The notes: generated by a model from the letters alone, not told the origin. A DNA stretch of 64,000 nucleotides from Corynebacterium marambiense (GCF_016342275.1 NZ_JAEIOT010000011.1:1-64000), one strand, 5' to 3'. Shown: positions 1-8,851, counted from the stretch's first letter. Numbers and translations are program-made.

Positions 1-54
1 CACCGGCCTTTGGGTGGTTGACAGGAATGTCGACCACCCGGGGGCCGGTGTTTT
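1..54 (+). terminator. rho-independent terminator at left edge
   Basis: Bases 1-22 pair with 29-50 around the loop AGGAAT, allowing G-U pairs, and TTTT follows at 51-54. It probably ends a plus-strand gene lying left of the window. The 5' arm may extend beyond the edge. Confidence 0.75.
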
Positions 55-488
55 GTCATATTCACCACCAAAAGGCGGGGTGGTTGTTTATTGCCGCTCT
101 AGGGGCGGCGTTCCCACATACGGAGTTTTCGCCTGAAGCGCCGATTTCACTGATCTCCCGCGGGCGTATCTGCTGCATGTGTCAAGATCGTGCATGTGTT
201 TCTCCGGAGGTCGGTATCGGTACAAGCCGATTCGAACCGCTTTCTCTCCGGGATGGTCGGGGTTACGGATCTTCAATATTGTTGCCAGTCGATGGACAAT
301 CCAGTGGGGTGGCCCTTCGGAGACAAAGATGCTTGCCTACCCTGGAGATCAGAAGCTACGAAAATGATTGACCTGGCTTAGTATGTGTTTTTCTTGGGGC
401 CCGATGATGCTCAGTATCCGTCTCCACAGTTGTGGGGGACCCGGAAGTTAGAGGCCGACGGTTGGGCGGTGAGGAAACGGAAGGCGTC
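55..488. other. intergenic stretch with no supported gene
   Basis: Short open frames exist on both strands, but none has a convincing start, codon pattern or recognisable family. A tRNA-like T-loop near 225-245 does not extend into a cloverleaf. I see nothing functional apart from the terminator to its left. Confidence 0.5.
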
Positions 489-1406
489 CTAGGCTAGCCA
501 CGACTGCTTCTCTGGGTCCCATATTCCTGTAACCGGCTCCCGACTCAGGATGGGATTGAGACAGGTTCCGACAACCTCGAGTGCTGCTTCAAGTTCGTGA
601 TACTCTGCGGGAAACTCAGCTGCTTTGCTGGCTTGTCTCGGATACGCTTGCTGCCACCTATTACCAGGACTGTTCATCTTGTTGGGTAGGTTGAGGCCCC
701 GAGCACCGGCTTCGCTAGCGATGAGTTCCTGCAGGAGTGACGCACTCATTCGTTGACTTGTCACTATACGAACGAGATCAATCAGGTCGTGATATCGGGT
801 CGACGGTTCATTCCGGTGAATTTCGTAGCAGGCGCACAGTTTGTCGGCGGCGACGTTTTCCACCGGGACCATCTGAATGATCGTGCCCGCGGGAAGGCCC
901 TTGTACTCGATCACCGGGTTTAACTCGACTTTCTCTATGGGGGCATCGGTGTACTGCTGTATCGATATATCCACGCTGAATGGCACGATCGGCAGAGCCC
1001 CGAGCTTGAGCAAAACCTTGAACGATCCCCGGGTGAGGTCCCCCGGATCCCGGTTATCCCTGACCGGTTCCTTCAACTCGAAGTCGAAGTCGGGATCCGT
1101 CGGGCCGGGATCATTGACTAATACCTGCAGTTCTCTCAATGCTCTCCCAGGATCAGTCTGCTCCCGTCGAGCGAGATCGATGTCACGGCTGCGACGGCCC
1201 GAACCTATGCGCAGCAGGAGGCTCGTTCCTCCCTTGAGAACCCAAGCACAGTCGCCATGGGAGAACAGCCTGGACAAAAACATGTCGAAGGCGAACTGGT
1301 GCTGGACATTCTCGGGGGTCACTGATTGCCGCCGTGCTTCATTGCGTAGTTTGTCTAGAAGCTGGGTACGCTTGCGGGCGAGCTCGATAGGGCGCGAGGA
1401 AGTCAT
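489..1406 (-). CDS. abiEii: AbiEii/AbiGii-family nucleotidyltransferase toxin
   Basis: Toxin half of a type IV (AbiE) toxin-antitoxin pair. AbiEii proteins are DNA polymerase beta-like nucleotidyltransferases that arrest growth, often during phage infection. In this 305-aa reading the signature is GGTSLLLR at about residues 59-66 followed by RDIDL at 74-78, where the Asp-x-Asp binds metal. A later RYHDLIDL segment matches the family's C-terminal RxKDxxD-like motif. ATG at 1406 is preferred because GGGAGAAAG lies just upstream; an in-frame TTG at 1430 would add eight residues. The gene follows the AbiEi antitoxin by about 50 nt on the same strand and is surely co-transcribed. The family call is firm; actual phage resistance is inferred. 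Confidence 0.88.
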   Translation of the reverse strand: MTSSRPIELARKRTQLLDKLRNEARRQSVTPENVQHQFAFDMFLSRLFSHGDCAWVLKGGTSLLLRIGSGRRSRDIDLARREQTDPGRALRELQVLVNDPGPTDPDFDFELKEPVRDNRDPGDLTRGSFKVLLKLGALPIVPFSVDISIQQYTDAPIEKVELNPVIEYKGLPAGTIIQMVPVENVAADKLCACYEIHRNEPSTRYHDLIDLVRIVTSQRMSASLLQELIASEAGARGLNLPNKMNSPGNRWQQAYPRQASKAAEFPAEYHELEAALEVVGTCLNPILSREPVTGIWDPEKQSWLA

Positions 1407-1457
1407 TTTCTGTCTTTCTCCCGGGCACAATGCGGATCGTTGTCGCTGTCTGCTGCG

Positions 1458-2477
1458 TCACGTTTGGGTCCTCCCTCGACTCAGACCGGAGGTCCTTATC
1501 GCAGGGGAGTCTCCGGTGACCTGCATCCTCTCCAGCCCGCCTATCGCCGGTTTTCCGTACTTCACTGTGGAGGCGCGCCGCCACTCTCCATCGGGATCAA
1601 TGATGGTGGCCAACTGTCGTGTGAATCTAGGGCTACTAAGAATGCTCTCCCATTCTCCTGTTGCCGCCAGAACATCTCGGAGCTGGGGCAGAACTGGTAC
1701 CAGTGTCTTTTCCGCCTGTAGCCGGATCCCACCAGCCTGTTGCGCGAGTGAAGCCAGCAGCGCGGCGATTCCTGGGTTATCTCTCCATTGAGTACTTACT
1801 GATTTCAGGGTGTATTCCATCGACTCTGTCACGCTGTCATGTTCAGGGAAACGACGCAACGACTCCGCAACCAGGTCATTTCCCGAATCACAGCCATAGC
1901 GAGGGGCATACGGTTCCAGTATCTGGGCCAGCGTCGACGGTCTGATCCGATGGTCGTGGATCCCGTCAGCGATGATGTGATGTAGCTGGTCCCCGTCAAG
2001 ATGATCCTTGGCCATGTCGCGGATCGTTCGGGACACAGTCGTCACAGGGATTCCTGCAACAACGATCCAGTCCGTATCGGTCAGGTCGGCGGTGCGGTGG
2101 GTGATGTCTGCGGCCGAGGATTGCTTGCGTTTCGACGAGGTAAACGTATGCGACGCAGGGATGATATCCCCCAATTCCAGCATGCTCACCGCAGAGGCGT
2201 GAGAAACAACGATCGGGTTGCTCTCCCGCACGCGTTCATCGGCCAGAACAGCCGGACGGGTGGACAACCACGCGGCCCGTATTTCTGTCAGCGGGTCCTC
2301 CGCCACACTGGATAGGATATAGACCCCCCGGCGGATGCGGCGGAGGAAGTTCTTCTGTGCCAGACGGGTCAGCGTTGTGGTGTCGATCCCTTCCTGCGCA
2401 GCCTGCGCAGACGTCACCAAACCATGCTGTAGGTAGGAATACGCAGCAAGTATGGGTTGAACCTCGGAAAAACGCAT
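1458..2477 (-). CDS. abiEi: AbiEi-family antitoxin and transcriptional autorepressor
   Basis: A 339-aa protein resembling AbiEi antitoxins. An N-terminal winged-helix region (about residues 1-60, with TTTLTRLAQKNFLRRIRRGVY) is followed by the AbiEi antitoxin domain (about 65-200). Family members neutralise AbiEii without stable binding and repress their own operon by cooperative binding to inverted repeats. It is the first gene of a two-gene operon with abiEii. ATG at 2477 has no clear Shine-Dalgarno sequence, but TATGTT lies 6 nt upstream on the minus strand, fitting a leaderless transcript. A perfect 10-bp inverted repeat sits just upstream. The C-terminus is longer than the minimal family domain and I cannot assign the extra part. 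Confidence 0.85.
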   Translation of the reverse strand: MRFSEVQPILAAYSYLQHGLVTSAQAAQEGIDTTTLTRLAQKNFLRRIRRGVYILSSVAEDPLTEIRAAWLSTRPAVLADERVRESNPIVVSHASAVSMLELGDIIPASHTFTSSKRKQSSAADITHRTADLTDTDWIVVAGIPVTTVSRTIRDMAKDHLDGDQLHHIIADGIHDHRIRPSTLAQILEPYAPRYGCDSGNDLVAESLRRFPEHDSVTESMEYTLKSVSTQWRDNPGIAALLASLAQQAGGIRLQAEKTLVPVLPQLRDVLAATGEWESILSSPRFTRQLATIIDPDGEWRRASTVKYGKPAIGGLERMQVTGDSPAIRTSGLSRGRTQT

Positions 2478-2483
2478 GCAATA

Positions 2484-2543
2484 AACATAACAGGAAAGCG
2501 GCTGCCAAGATACGTTTACTGCATTCTGGTTGTAGTAAACGTA
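2484..2543 (-). promoter_or_regulatory. abiE promoter and inverted-repeat operator
   Basis: On the minus strand a -10-like TATGTT (plus-strand 2484-2489) ends 6 nt before the abiEi ATG. Upstream, TACGTTTACT at 2511-2520 and AGTAAACGTA at 2534-2543 form a perfect 10-bp inverted repeat with a 13-nt spacer. Characterised AbiEi antitoxins bind inverted repeats in their own promoter, so this is the obvious candidate operator. A second, imperfect palindrome (CTGTG ... CACAG, 2558-2581) lies just beyond it. Confidence 0.65.
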
Positions 2544-2581
2544 CCTTGATGATACTTCTGTGAGCTACAAAAGCTACACAG

Positions 2582-3085
2582 AGCGGCCATTTTCAAGTCC
2601 CGAATCCGACCAACCGCCATCCGACGCGGAGCCACTGCGCTAGGAGAAGCAGGAACCTTCGAAAACCGCATCGTCCATCCCGGTGCCACCGAGAAACCCG
2701 GAGGTCACCCCATCATTTTGAGGAGTGAGGGCGGGAATAACCAGCTCCCACCCGAAAGCACTTACAGCAGCCTTTGATACCGGATGCGCGGCGTCAACAC
2801 CGTGCCCGACACTCTGTCCCAATTCCCGGGTGACTGGCCCCGAGCCTCCTGAAGGCTCGCCCGGCGACAATCCCCTCTGGTCGACACGAGGTGGACGGCT
2901 CCGCTAGTCGGGGGGCAGGCTACCTCCGTCGTTCGTTCGACCAACGGAGGGCACGAGTGGACCGGCGGGTCCCCGGAAACCGGTGACTCTTCTCCCCGGA
3001 GTGTCTCCTGTACGGGCACGGCCGGATCCATCCCGGGGGTGTCACCGTCCCGGAGGATCAGACGTGCCGGGGCTGCCATAAGTAC
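2582..3085. other. intergenic stretch without supported gene
   Basis: About 500 nt between the abiE control region and the terminator of the ABC permease. A 7-bp inverted repeat (CCTCCGT at 2923-2929, ACGGAGG at 2944-2950) is the only structure I noticed. Open frames here, for example minus-strand 2640-2870, show no family resemblance. Confidence 0.4.
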
Positions 3086-3133
3086 GAAAAGAGGGAACGG
3101 ACCGCCGGGTTCTATCTCCGGTGATCCGTTCCC
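3086..3133 (-). terminator. terminator of the ABC permease gene
   Basis: GGGAACGGA (3093-3101) pairs with TCCGTTCCC (3125-3133). Read on the minus strand the hairpin is followed by TCTTTTC. It lies 18 nt after the permease stop codon. Confidence 0.7.
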
Positions 3134-3150
3134 ATCGTAGATGTGGACGG

Positions 3151-5760
3151 TCAGCGTTCTGCGATCGCGTCCAGTGGTTTCGTCTTCGCCGCGCGGTGTC
3201 CCGGCCACACAGCTGCGATCACACCGACGATAGCGGAACCCACCAGCATGATTCCCAGCTGGCTCCACGGAATGATGATGGTCTCGAGGGCGTCCTCACC
3301 GATGGTGCGGGTGAAGCACCACCCGAGGCCGAGTCCGACCGCGGCACCGAGAATCGCACCGAACAGCGCGATTACCACCGATTCCAGGTAGATCATCGTG
3401 CGGATCTGGCTCCGTTGGGTGCCGAGGGCCCGGAGCATACCGATCTCACGCCGACGCTCGGTGACCGACAGCGCGAGGGTGTTGATGATACCGAGGACCG
3501 CGATGATCACGGCGAGACCGAGGAGACCGTAGAGGATACCCAGCAGTTGGTCGACCTGGTTCGCCTGGGAGCTGGCGTAGTCCTCCTTCGACATGACCTG
3601 GACCACGAGATAGTCCGCCATCGCGTCCGTCAGTGCCCGCCCCAGATCAGCTGGCTCCACGCCGTCGGCCCCGTCGACGAGAATCATCTCGACGCTCATC
3701 TGGTCGATCGGGAGGAGTTCCCTGGCTGCTGCGGTACTGACGATGCCCGGGCCACCGGCCTGGATCTCCGCATAGGTGCCGAGGATCGGAACGTCGAGAG
3801 TGTTGGAGCCGTCGAGCGTCGACAGGGTGACGCTGTCGCCGACGCTGAGTTTGAAATTCTTCGCGATCTCGTCGTAGAGGACCACGCCCTTCTCGTCGCT
3901 GAGGTTGCCGGATCCTGAGTTGATGGTCACCTTCATACCCTCGCCGGAATCGAGGTTGAGGTCAGCCACTGAGGTCTGGGGCGGGCCGCCGAAGGACTTG
4001 GACAGCGGTACACCATTGACTAGGAGTGGTGCGAGGTACACGCTGTGCGCGGCACCGACCTCATCGAGTTCCGTGATCTTCCCCTCGACCGAGGAGGGGA
4101 TCTTGAAACCGGAGGAATTCTGTCCCGTGACAAGGTAATCAGAAGTGACGACGTCATCGACGATGGATTCGATACTGTTGCGCATCGTCGCGCCCAGCAT
4201 GCCGATGGAGCTCACCATCATCAGGCCCAGGGTGAGGGCGAACGCGGTCGCGGCGGTCCGTCGGGGACTGCGGCGGGAATTTGTTGAGGCGAGTTTTCCG
4301 ACGGCACCGAAGGGTGCGCCGATCGCGCGGCCGAGCCCGCCCACCACGGGGATAGACAGTGCGGGGCCGATGAGCCATACGCCGATGACGACGGCCAGTG
4401 CACCTACACCGACGAAGATCAGCCGGTGTTTGACCTCATCGACACTGGTGGTGAATGCGCCGAAGAGACAGAGACCGGCGCCGATGGCGGTGATCAGCCC
4501 CCCGATGATGGTGCGGACCCGTAGGGAGTTCTGGGAGGAGCTGTCCCCGCTGCGCATCGCCTCGACGGGGTGGATGGATCCGGCTCGGCGGGCCGGTGCC
4601 CAGGCGCTGAGAACGGTGACGATGGCACCCACGACCAGCGGCACGATGAGGGTTGTCGGGGTGAGGGATAGTCCGCTGTCGGGCATGCCGATGCCGTTCT
4701 TGTCGAGTGCGAAGAACAGCCCCTTGGCTAGCCCGATCCCGAGGAGGATGCCGAGTGCGGAGCCGATGAGTCCGACGATCACGGACTCGCCGATGACCGA
4801 CCGGGTGATCTGGGATCGGGAGGCGCCGATGCTGCGGAGCAGCGCGAACTCGCGGGTTCGCTCGGCGACGATCATCGCGAAGGTGTTCGAGATGATGAAC
4901 GTGCCGACGAGGAGTGCGATCGCGGCGAAGGCCCAGAGGAAGTAGTTGATGAAGCTGAGTGCCTTCTTCAATTCCTCGGTCTGCCGTTCGACGAGGACCT
5001 GGGCGTCATCGATGATGTAGTCCGGATACTGGGCACGGAGTTGCTCCACCACGGTGTTCGTGTCGGCACCGTCGGCGATGACCACGGAGGCCGAGTTCAC
5101 CCGGCCGTCCGGGGCGTAGATCGGGAGGAACTGATCCTCCGGGAGAAGGACGCCGATCCAGCCGCCGGTGGCTGCCGGGAAATCGAAGGTACCGACGACG
5201 GTGACCTCGAGCTGGTCGGTGGGGGTCACCACCGTGACGCTGTCTCCGATACCGATGTGGCCGCGTTCCGCGGCGCTGGCGTTGACGGCGACCGTGTTGC
5301 TCTTCGTGGGCCAGTCACCGTCGAGGAGCGTCACCGTGTCCGATGCGTCATCATCGGGGTTGTAGGACAGTGCGGTCGAGGGTGCGCCACCGGTCTGGAT
5401 GGCCTTACCGTCCGTGCCCGCGAGGATGATCGGTGCGGGCTCAACCATGAGCTCGATGCTGTCGAGGTCGTCGCGCTCACGGAGTTTCCTGACGTCATCG
5501 ACACTGACCTGGCGGCCGACGTTCCGGTCGCTGGAGATCACGATGTCGACGTCGTCGTACTGGGTGGAGATGATCTTGGCGAAGCTGTTGGACAGTGACG
5601 TCGTGAACATCGACGATCCGGCGATGAACGCTGTACCGAGGACGACGGCGAGGATCGTCAGTGCGAGCCGGAGTTTGTGGGCGGCGATCGTCCGGAGAGA
5701 GATCGTCCGCATGGGTTTACGCAGGCCTGTGTATGTGGATGTGCTCATGGGGCGGTTCAC
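3151..5760 (-). CDS. ABC transporter permease, FtsX/MacB type with two FtsX domains
   Basis: Membrane subunit of a type VII (MacB/FtsX-like) ABC exporter. A first transmembrane helix (about residues 30-50) precedes a large extracytoplasmic domain, then three helices (about 270-420). A second copy of the same plan follows: a helix near 495-520, another extracytoplasmic domain, and three C-terminal helices near 740-860. At 869 aa it is the double-FtsX form usual in actinobacteria, probably working as one pseudo-dimer. GTG at 5760 overlaps the stop of the ATPase gene (GTGA) and has GAGAAG just upstream, suggesting translational coupling; ATG at 5748 is an alternative. The substrate cannot be read from sequence; lipoproteins, peptides or drugs are typical for the family. 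Confidence 0.88.
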   Translation of the reverse strand: MNRPMSTSTYTGLRKPMRTISLRTIAAHKLRLALTILAVVLGTAFIAGSSMFTTSLSNSFAKIISTQYDDVDIVISSDRNVGRQVSVDDVRKLRERDDLDSIELMVEPAPIILAGTDGKAIQTGGAPSTALSYNPDDDASDTVTLLDGDWPTKSNTVAVNASAAERGHIGIGDSVTVVTPTDQLEVTVVGTFDFPAATGGWIGVLLPEDQFLPIYAPDGRVNSASVVIADGADTNTVVEQLRAQYPDYIIDDAQVLVERQTEELKKALSFINYFLWAFAAIALLVGTFIISNTFAMIVAERTREFALLRSIGASRSQITRSVIGESVIVGLIGSALGILLGIGLAKGLFFALDKNGIGMPDSGLSLTPTTLIVPLVVGAIVTVLSAWAPARRAGSIHPVEAMRSGDSSSQNSLRVRTIIGGLITAIGAGLCLFGAFTTSVDEVKHRLIFVGVGALAVVIGVWLIGPALSIPVVGGLGRAIGAPFGAVGKLASTNSRRSPRRTAATAFALTLGLMMVSSIGMLGATMRNSIESIVDDVVTSDYLVTGQNSSGFKIPSSVEGKITELDEVGAAHSVYLAPLLVNGVPLSKSFGGPPQTSVADLNLDSGEGMKVTINSGSGNLSDEKGVVLYDEIAKNFKLSVGDSVTLSTLDGSNTLDVPILGTYAEIQAGGPGIVSTAAARELLPIDQMSVEMILVDGADGVEPADLGRALTDAMADYLVVQVMSKEDYASSQANQVDQLLGILYGLLGLAVIIAVLGIINTLALSVTERRREIGMLRALGTQRSQIRTMIYLESVVIALFGAILGAAVGLGLGWCFTRTIGEDALETIIIPWSQLGIMLVGSAIVGVIAAVWPGHRAAKTKPLDAIAER

Positions 5761-6530
5761 AGCTTCTCGATGTCGGCCATCACGGTGAGGATGCTCTCCG
5801 CGGTGGGATTCTCGAGTTCATTGACGATCTTTCCGTCGGCGAGGAAGATCACCCGGTCGGCGTAACTCGCGGCTTTGGCATCGTGGGTGACGATGACGAC
5901 GGTCTGGTCGAGATCGTCGACGGCGGCCCGGAGAATGTCCATGACCTCGGACGAGGAGTTCGAGTCGAGGTTGCCGGTGGGCTCGTCACCGAAGACGATC
6001 TCGGGGCGGCTGATCAGGGCACGTGCCACGGCGACGCGCTGCTGTTGGCCGCCGGATAGCTCGGTGGGGCGGTGATCGAGGCGTTTCGTCAGGCCGAGCC
6101 GGGTGGTCACCTCGTTGAACCATGCACTGTCGACGGTGCCGCCTGCGATGTCAACGGGGAGGGTGATGTTCTCGGCGGCTGTGAGTGTGGGCACGAGGTT
6201 GAAGGACTGGAAGACGAAGCCGAGGCGGTCACGTCGGAGCGCGGTGATCTGCCGGTCGGGCAGGTTCGCGAGATTCGTGTCGCCGATGAATGTGGCCCCC
6301 TCTGTGACGCCGTCGAGTCCCGCCATACAGTGCATGAGGGTTGATTTTCCGGAGCCGGAGGGGCCCATGATCGCGGTGAACTGTCCCCGTTCCAAGGTGA
6401 CGGAGACGCCGTCGAGGGCACTGACGACGGTTTCCCCGGAGCCGTACCGTTTGACCAGGTTCTCGGCCCGTGCGGCGGGTGTCTCGGTCGATATCGGATC
6501 GGTGGGGGTCGTGGAAACGGTGTGGGGCAC
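5757..6530 (-). CDS. ABC transporter ATP-binding protein, MacB/LolD type
   Basis: A 257-aa cytoplasmic ATPase that powers the adjacent double-FtsX permease. It has Walker A GPSGSGKST, the Q-loop in FVFQSFNLVP, the LSGGQQQRVAVARAL signature, Walker B IVFGDEPTGNLD and the switch VTHD, all in LolD/MacB spacing. The open frame continues far upstream, but GTG at 6530 has AGGAGA placed correctly and starts right before the domain, so I use it; ATG codons at 6551 and 6557 lack a ribosome site. It is first in a two-gene operon and its stop overlaps the permease start. The region upstream to 6684 holds an inverted repeat, CCCTGCCG (6604-6611) with CGGCAGGG (6677-6684), of unknown role. Confidence 0.9.
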   Translation of the reverse strand: MPHTVSTTPTDPISTETPAARAENLVKRYGSGETVVSALDGVSVTLERGQFTAIMGPSGSGKSTLMHCMAGLDGVTEGATFIGDTNLANLPDRQITALRRDRLGFVFQSFNLVPTLTAAENITLPVDIAGGTVDSAWFNEVTTRLGLTKRLDHRPTELSGGQQQRVAVARALISRPEIVFGDEPTGNLDSNSSSEVMDILRAAVDDLDQTVVIVTHDAKAASYADRVIFLADGKIVNELENPTAESILTVMADIEKL

Positions 6531-6687
6531 GTTCTCTCCTCGGAAATTCATGTTCATACAGCGGTTTTTGAGTTCTGCCGGAATGAGTCCCCCCAAGACT
6601 AAACCCTGCCGTTGCGGAAAGGGACAGGGCAATCCCCTAAGGGAAACCCTGATCCTGGGGCTCTTGAGGGCTATCCCGGCAGGGTAC

Positions 6688-7683
6688 TCAGTCGCGGATG
6701 GCCGTGAATGCGCGGGGTTGTCCGCTGATGGGATCGGTGAACTCGAGGGCGGTCGCCGTGAGATGCATCGGGACCCGGAAGTCCTCGGCATCCTCGGGGA
6801 GGACGTCCGGATAGAGCGGATCCCCCAGGATAGGAACGCCTGCGGTGAGCATGTGCAGCCGGAGCTGGTGGGTCCGTCCGGTCGCCGGGTGGAGTGTGTA
6901 GTGCGCCTGGCGGGGAAGTGGGCCATGAAGGGACTCGAGAGTGGCCTGTTCCTCGTCGTTGACCGGGGTCACGGCGCTGACGGTGGTTCGGGCATTCGGT
7001 TCGCCGTGCTCGAGGTATGCCTGCAGTCGGCCCCGAGCTTTCTGCATCCGGTGCTCCCAGGTCACCGGCCGGCGTGTCACGGCATCCGCCAGATCGGGGA
7101 GCAGGGTTGCTGTCGCCCGGTAGGTCTTGTGGACGCCACGGGAGGAAAACAGTTGCTGGTAGGCGCCGCGGACGGCGGGATCACAGGTGAGGACGAGAAT
7201 CCCTGAGGTGAGGCGATCGAGGCGGTGGGCGGGCGTGAGGTCCTGGTTCCCGGTTGCCCGGCGGAGCCTGACCACGGCGGTCTCGGTGATGTGCCGGCCG
7301 CGCGGCATCGTTGCGAGGAAGTGGGGCTTGTGGACGACGAGAAGATGCTCGTCGTGGTGGATGATCCGGCACTTCCCGGGTACTGGTGTCTCGGGTGCGG
7401 GGGTGCGGTAGAACCAGACGTCCTGTCCGGGGGCGAGAACCCTGTCCGGGGGGAGCGGCCTGCCCTGTGGATCAACGACCTCGCCGGCGGCGAAACGCGC
7501 ATGGATGGCGGCGGCATCATCGCCGGTGGCGCGGTGTGTCTGCGTCGTGACGAGTCCCGTGACGAATGCGAGAGCCGTCATGGGCGCAGCATCGTCGGGC
7601 AGCCGGGCCCGGGACGGATTCAGGCCGTCGCGGATCGGTAGAGGTGCCTGACGGCGGCGGCGCTGTACTATCCTTTTGCCCAT
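6688..7683 (-). CDS. RluA-family RNA pseudouridine synthase
   Basis: A 331-aa enzyme expected to isomerise specific uridines in rRNA or tRNA. The catalytic motif HRLDRLTSGILVL contains the Asp that attacks the base. The downstream GRTHQLRLHM and GDPLYP motifs are typical of the RluA fold. The N-terminus (about residues 1-90, starting MGKRIVQRRRRQAPLP) is the arginine-rich form seen in corynebacterial homologues. The ATG at 7683 overlaps, in opposite direction, the ATG of the small plus-strand gene at 7682. It lacks a Shine-Dalgarno sequence but has TATTAA 5 nt upstream, suggesting a leaderless mRNA. Which uridine it modifies cannot be inferred. Confidence 0.88.
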   Translation of the reverse strand: MGKRIVQRRRRQAPLPIRDGLNPSRARLPDDAAPMTALAFVTGLVTTQTHRATGDDAAAIHARFAAGEVVDPQGRPLPPDRVLAPGQDVWFYRTPAPETPVPGKCRIIHHDEHLLVVHKPHFLATMPRGRHITETAVVRLRRATGNQDLTPAHRLDRLTSGILVLTCDPAVRGAYQQLFSSRGVHKTYRATATLLPDLADAVTRRPVTWEHRMQKARGRLQAYLEHGEPNARTTVSAVTPVNDEEQATLESLHGPLPRQAHYTLHPATGRTHQLRLHMLTAGVPILGDPLYPDVLPEDAEDFRVPMHLTATALEFTDPISGQPRAFTAIRD

Positions 7684-7694
7684 GGACATTAATA
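7666..7694. promoter_or_regulatory. back-to-back near-leaderless promoters around shared start site
   Basis: Plus strand: TACTAT at 7666-7671 ends 10 nt before ATG 7682. Minus strand: TATTAA (plus 7689-7694) ends 5 nt before the ATG at 7683. The two start codons share bases inside CCATGG. The -35 boxes are not clear. Confidence 0.45.
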
Positions 7695-7834
7695 CTCTCA
7701 TGGCCCAACTGATTGAGTTCTTCAGCCACGGAATCGGCAGAATCATCGGCGATGTTCTGCGGGTTCTCTATCACTTCCTCTACCCGGCCAACGCCGACGC
7801 TGCCCGGATCCCCGAGGCCGTCAACAACGCCTAG
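7682..7834 (+). CDS. 50-aa small protein, amphipathic, unknown function
   Basis: A short frame encoding 50 residues, beginning MDINTLMAQLIEFFSHGIGR and ending in an Ala/Asn-rich tail. The central part (about residues 6-36) is hydrophobic and helical, with aromatic residues and repeated Ile, Leu and Val, compatible with an amphipathic or membrane-associated helix. The stop TAG is followed immediately by the ATG of the luciferase-like gene, so the two are almost certainly co-translated. A TACTAT box upstream supports a near-leaderless transcript. Small acidic or amphipathic proteins such as PorA/PorH act as porins in corynebacteria, but this one shows no clear match to them and I do not assign that role. 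It is too small for routine gene callers. Confidence 0.55.
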   Translation: MDINTLMAQLIEFFSHGIGRIIGDVLRVLYHFLYPANADAARIPEAVNNA

Positions 7835-8851
7835 ATGCGATCTCGACCGCCCGCACTCTCTGTCCTGGACCTCGTCCCCGTCTCCGCGGGGTCCGGTCCG
7901 GGGGAGGCGATCCGGGCCGCGTGCTCCGCTGCCCGCACAGCCGAGCGGTACGGTTACCGGCGTTACTGGCTGGCGGAGCACCACAACTCCCCGGCACTTG
8001 CCTGTTCCGCGACGACCATTCTCATGGGAGCTGTCGCCGCGGCCACGGACACGATCCGGGTGGGATCCGGCGGGATCATGCTCCCCAATCACGCACCCCT
8101 CAGGGTTGCGGAGGATCTCGGCACCCTGGCGGTCATGTTCCCAGGCCGGATCGACTGCGGCCTGGGTCGTGCGCCGGGCACCGATCCCCGCACGGCCGCT
8201 CGGCTACGCCGGGGGTCCGCGGATCTTGCGGATTTCACCCGAGACGTGACCGAACTGCACGACTATCTCGGTCCAGCTAGCGGTGCGCCGGGAGAGACCG
8301 CCGTCATTGGACGTGGTGCCGGCGTGGAACTGTTCGTTCTCGGATCGTCGACGGGTGGTGCCCGGACGGCTGCGGAACTGGGACTCCCCTTCTCTTTCGC
8401 CAGCCACTTCGCGCCCGACCACCTGCACGAGGCGCTCGCCGTCTACCGGGAGAACTTCAATCCCGAGGCGCCCACCGCCCAGGTGGATGAGCCGTGGGTT
8501 AGTGCCGCGGTGAATGTCATGGCGGCGGAGACAACGGCGGACGCCCGCTGTCAGCTGCTCACCCTGCGACAGTCGTTCGCCGGTGTGCTCACTGGGAAGA
8601 GGGGGCCGCTCGTGGCGCCTGGGGATGTCGCGGAGTTGCATCCGATCCTGCAGTCCCGAGTCAACCACTCGCTCCGGGTGACCGCGTGCGGTACCGCTGC
8701 CGAGGTCGCGGATCAGCTCATCGACTGGGCCGGTCCCCTGGGGCTTGATGAGATCATCACCGTTACTTACGCCCATGATCCGGTGGTTCGCCGGATCTCC
8801 CTCGCCCTTGTTGGCGAAGAATGGGGCCGGAGGGTTGATCGGGGCCTGTGA
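7835..8851 (+). CDS. LLM-class flavin-dependent oxidoreductase (luciferase-like, MsnO8 type)
   Basis: A 338-aa TIM-barrel monooxygenase of the bacterial luciferase-like family, which uses reduced FMN supplied by a separate reductase. Recognisable segments are LDLVPVSAGSGPGEAIRA near the start, RYWLAEHHN (about residue 46-54), VGSGGIMLPNHAPLRVAEDLGTLA split over residues 77-101, and FPGRIDCGLGRAPGTDP. These are characteristic of the YhbW/MsnO8 branch. The ATG directly abuts the stop of the 50-aa protein. There is no flavin reductase gene beside it, and the substrate is unknown. Confidence 0.88.
   Translation: MRSRPPALSVLDLVPVSAGSGPGEAIRAACSAARTAERYGYRRYWLAEHHNSPALACSATTILMGAVAAATDTIRVGSGGIMLPNHAPLRVAEDLGTLAVMFPGRIDCGLGRAPGTDPRTAARLRRGSADLADFTRDVTELHDYLGPASGAPGETAVIGRGAGVELFVLGSSTGGARTAAELGLPFSFASHFAPDHLHEALAVYRENFNPEAPTAQVDEPWVSAAVNVMAAETTADARCQLLTLRQSFAGVLTGKRGPLVAPGDVAELHPILQSRVNHSLRVTACGTAAEVADQLIDWAGPLGLDEIITVTYAHDPVVRRISLALVGEEWGRRVDRGL

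Noticed and set aside
190..260. tRNA-like TTCGAAT loop on the minus strand
   Set aside because: The T-arm does not pair properly and no acceptor or anticodon stems can be drawn.
18..371. 117-codon plus-strand frame near the left edge
   Set aside because: No family resemblance, no ribosome site, and two other frames of similar quality overlap it.
2640..2870. 76-codon minus-strand frame
   Set aside because: No recognisable domain, low-complexity start, and no promoter; treated as intergenic.
7682..7834. identification of the 50-aa protein as a PorA/PorH porin
   Set aside because: Size and amphipathic character fit loosely, but sequence and gene context do not match those porins.
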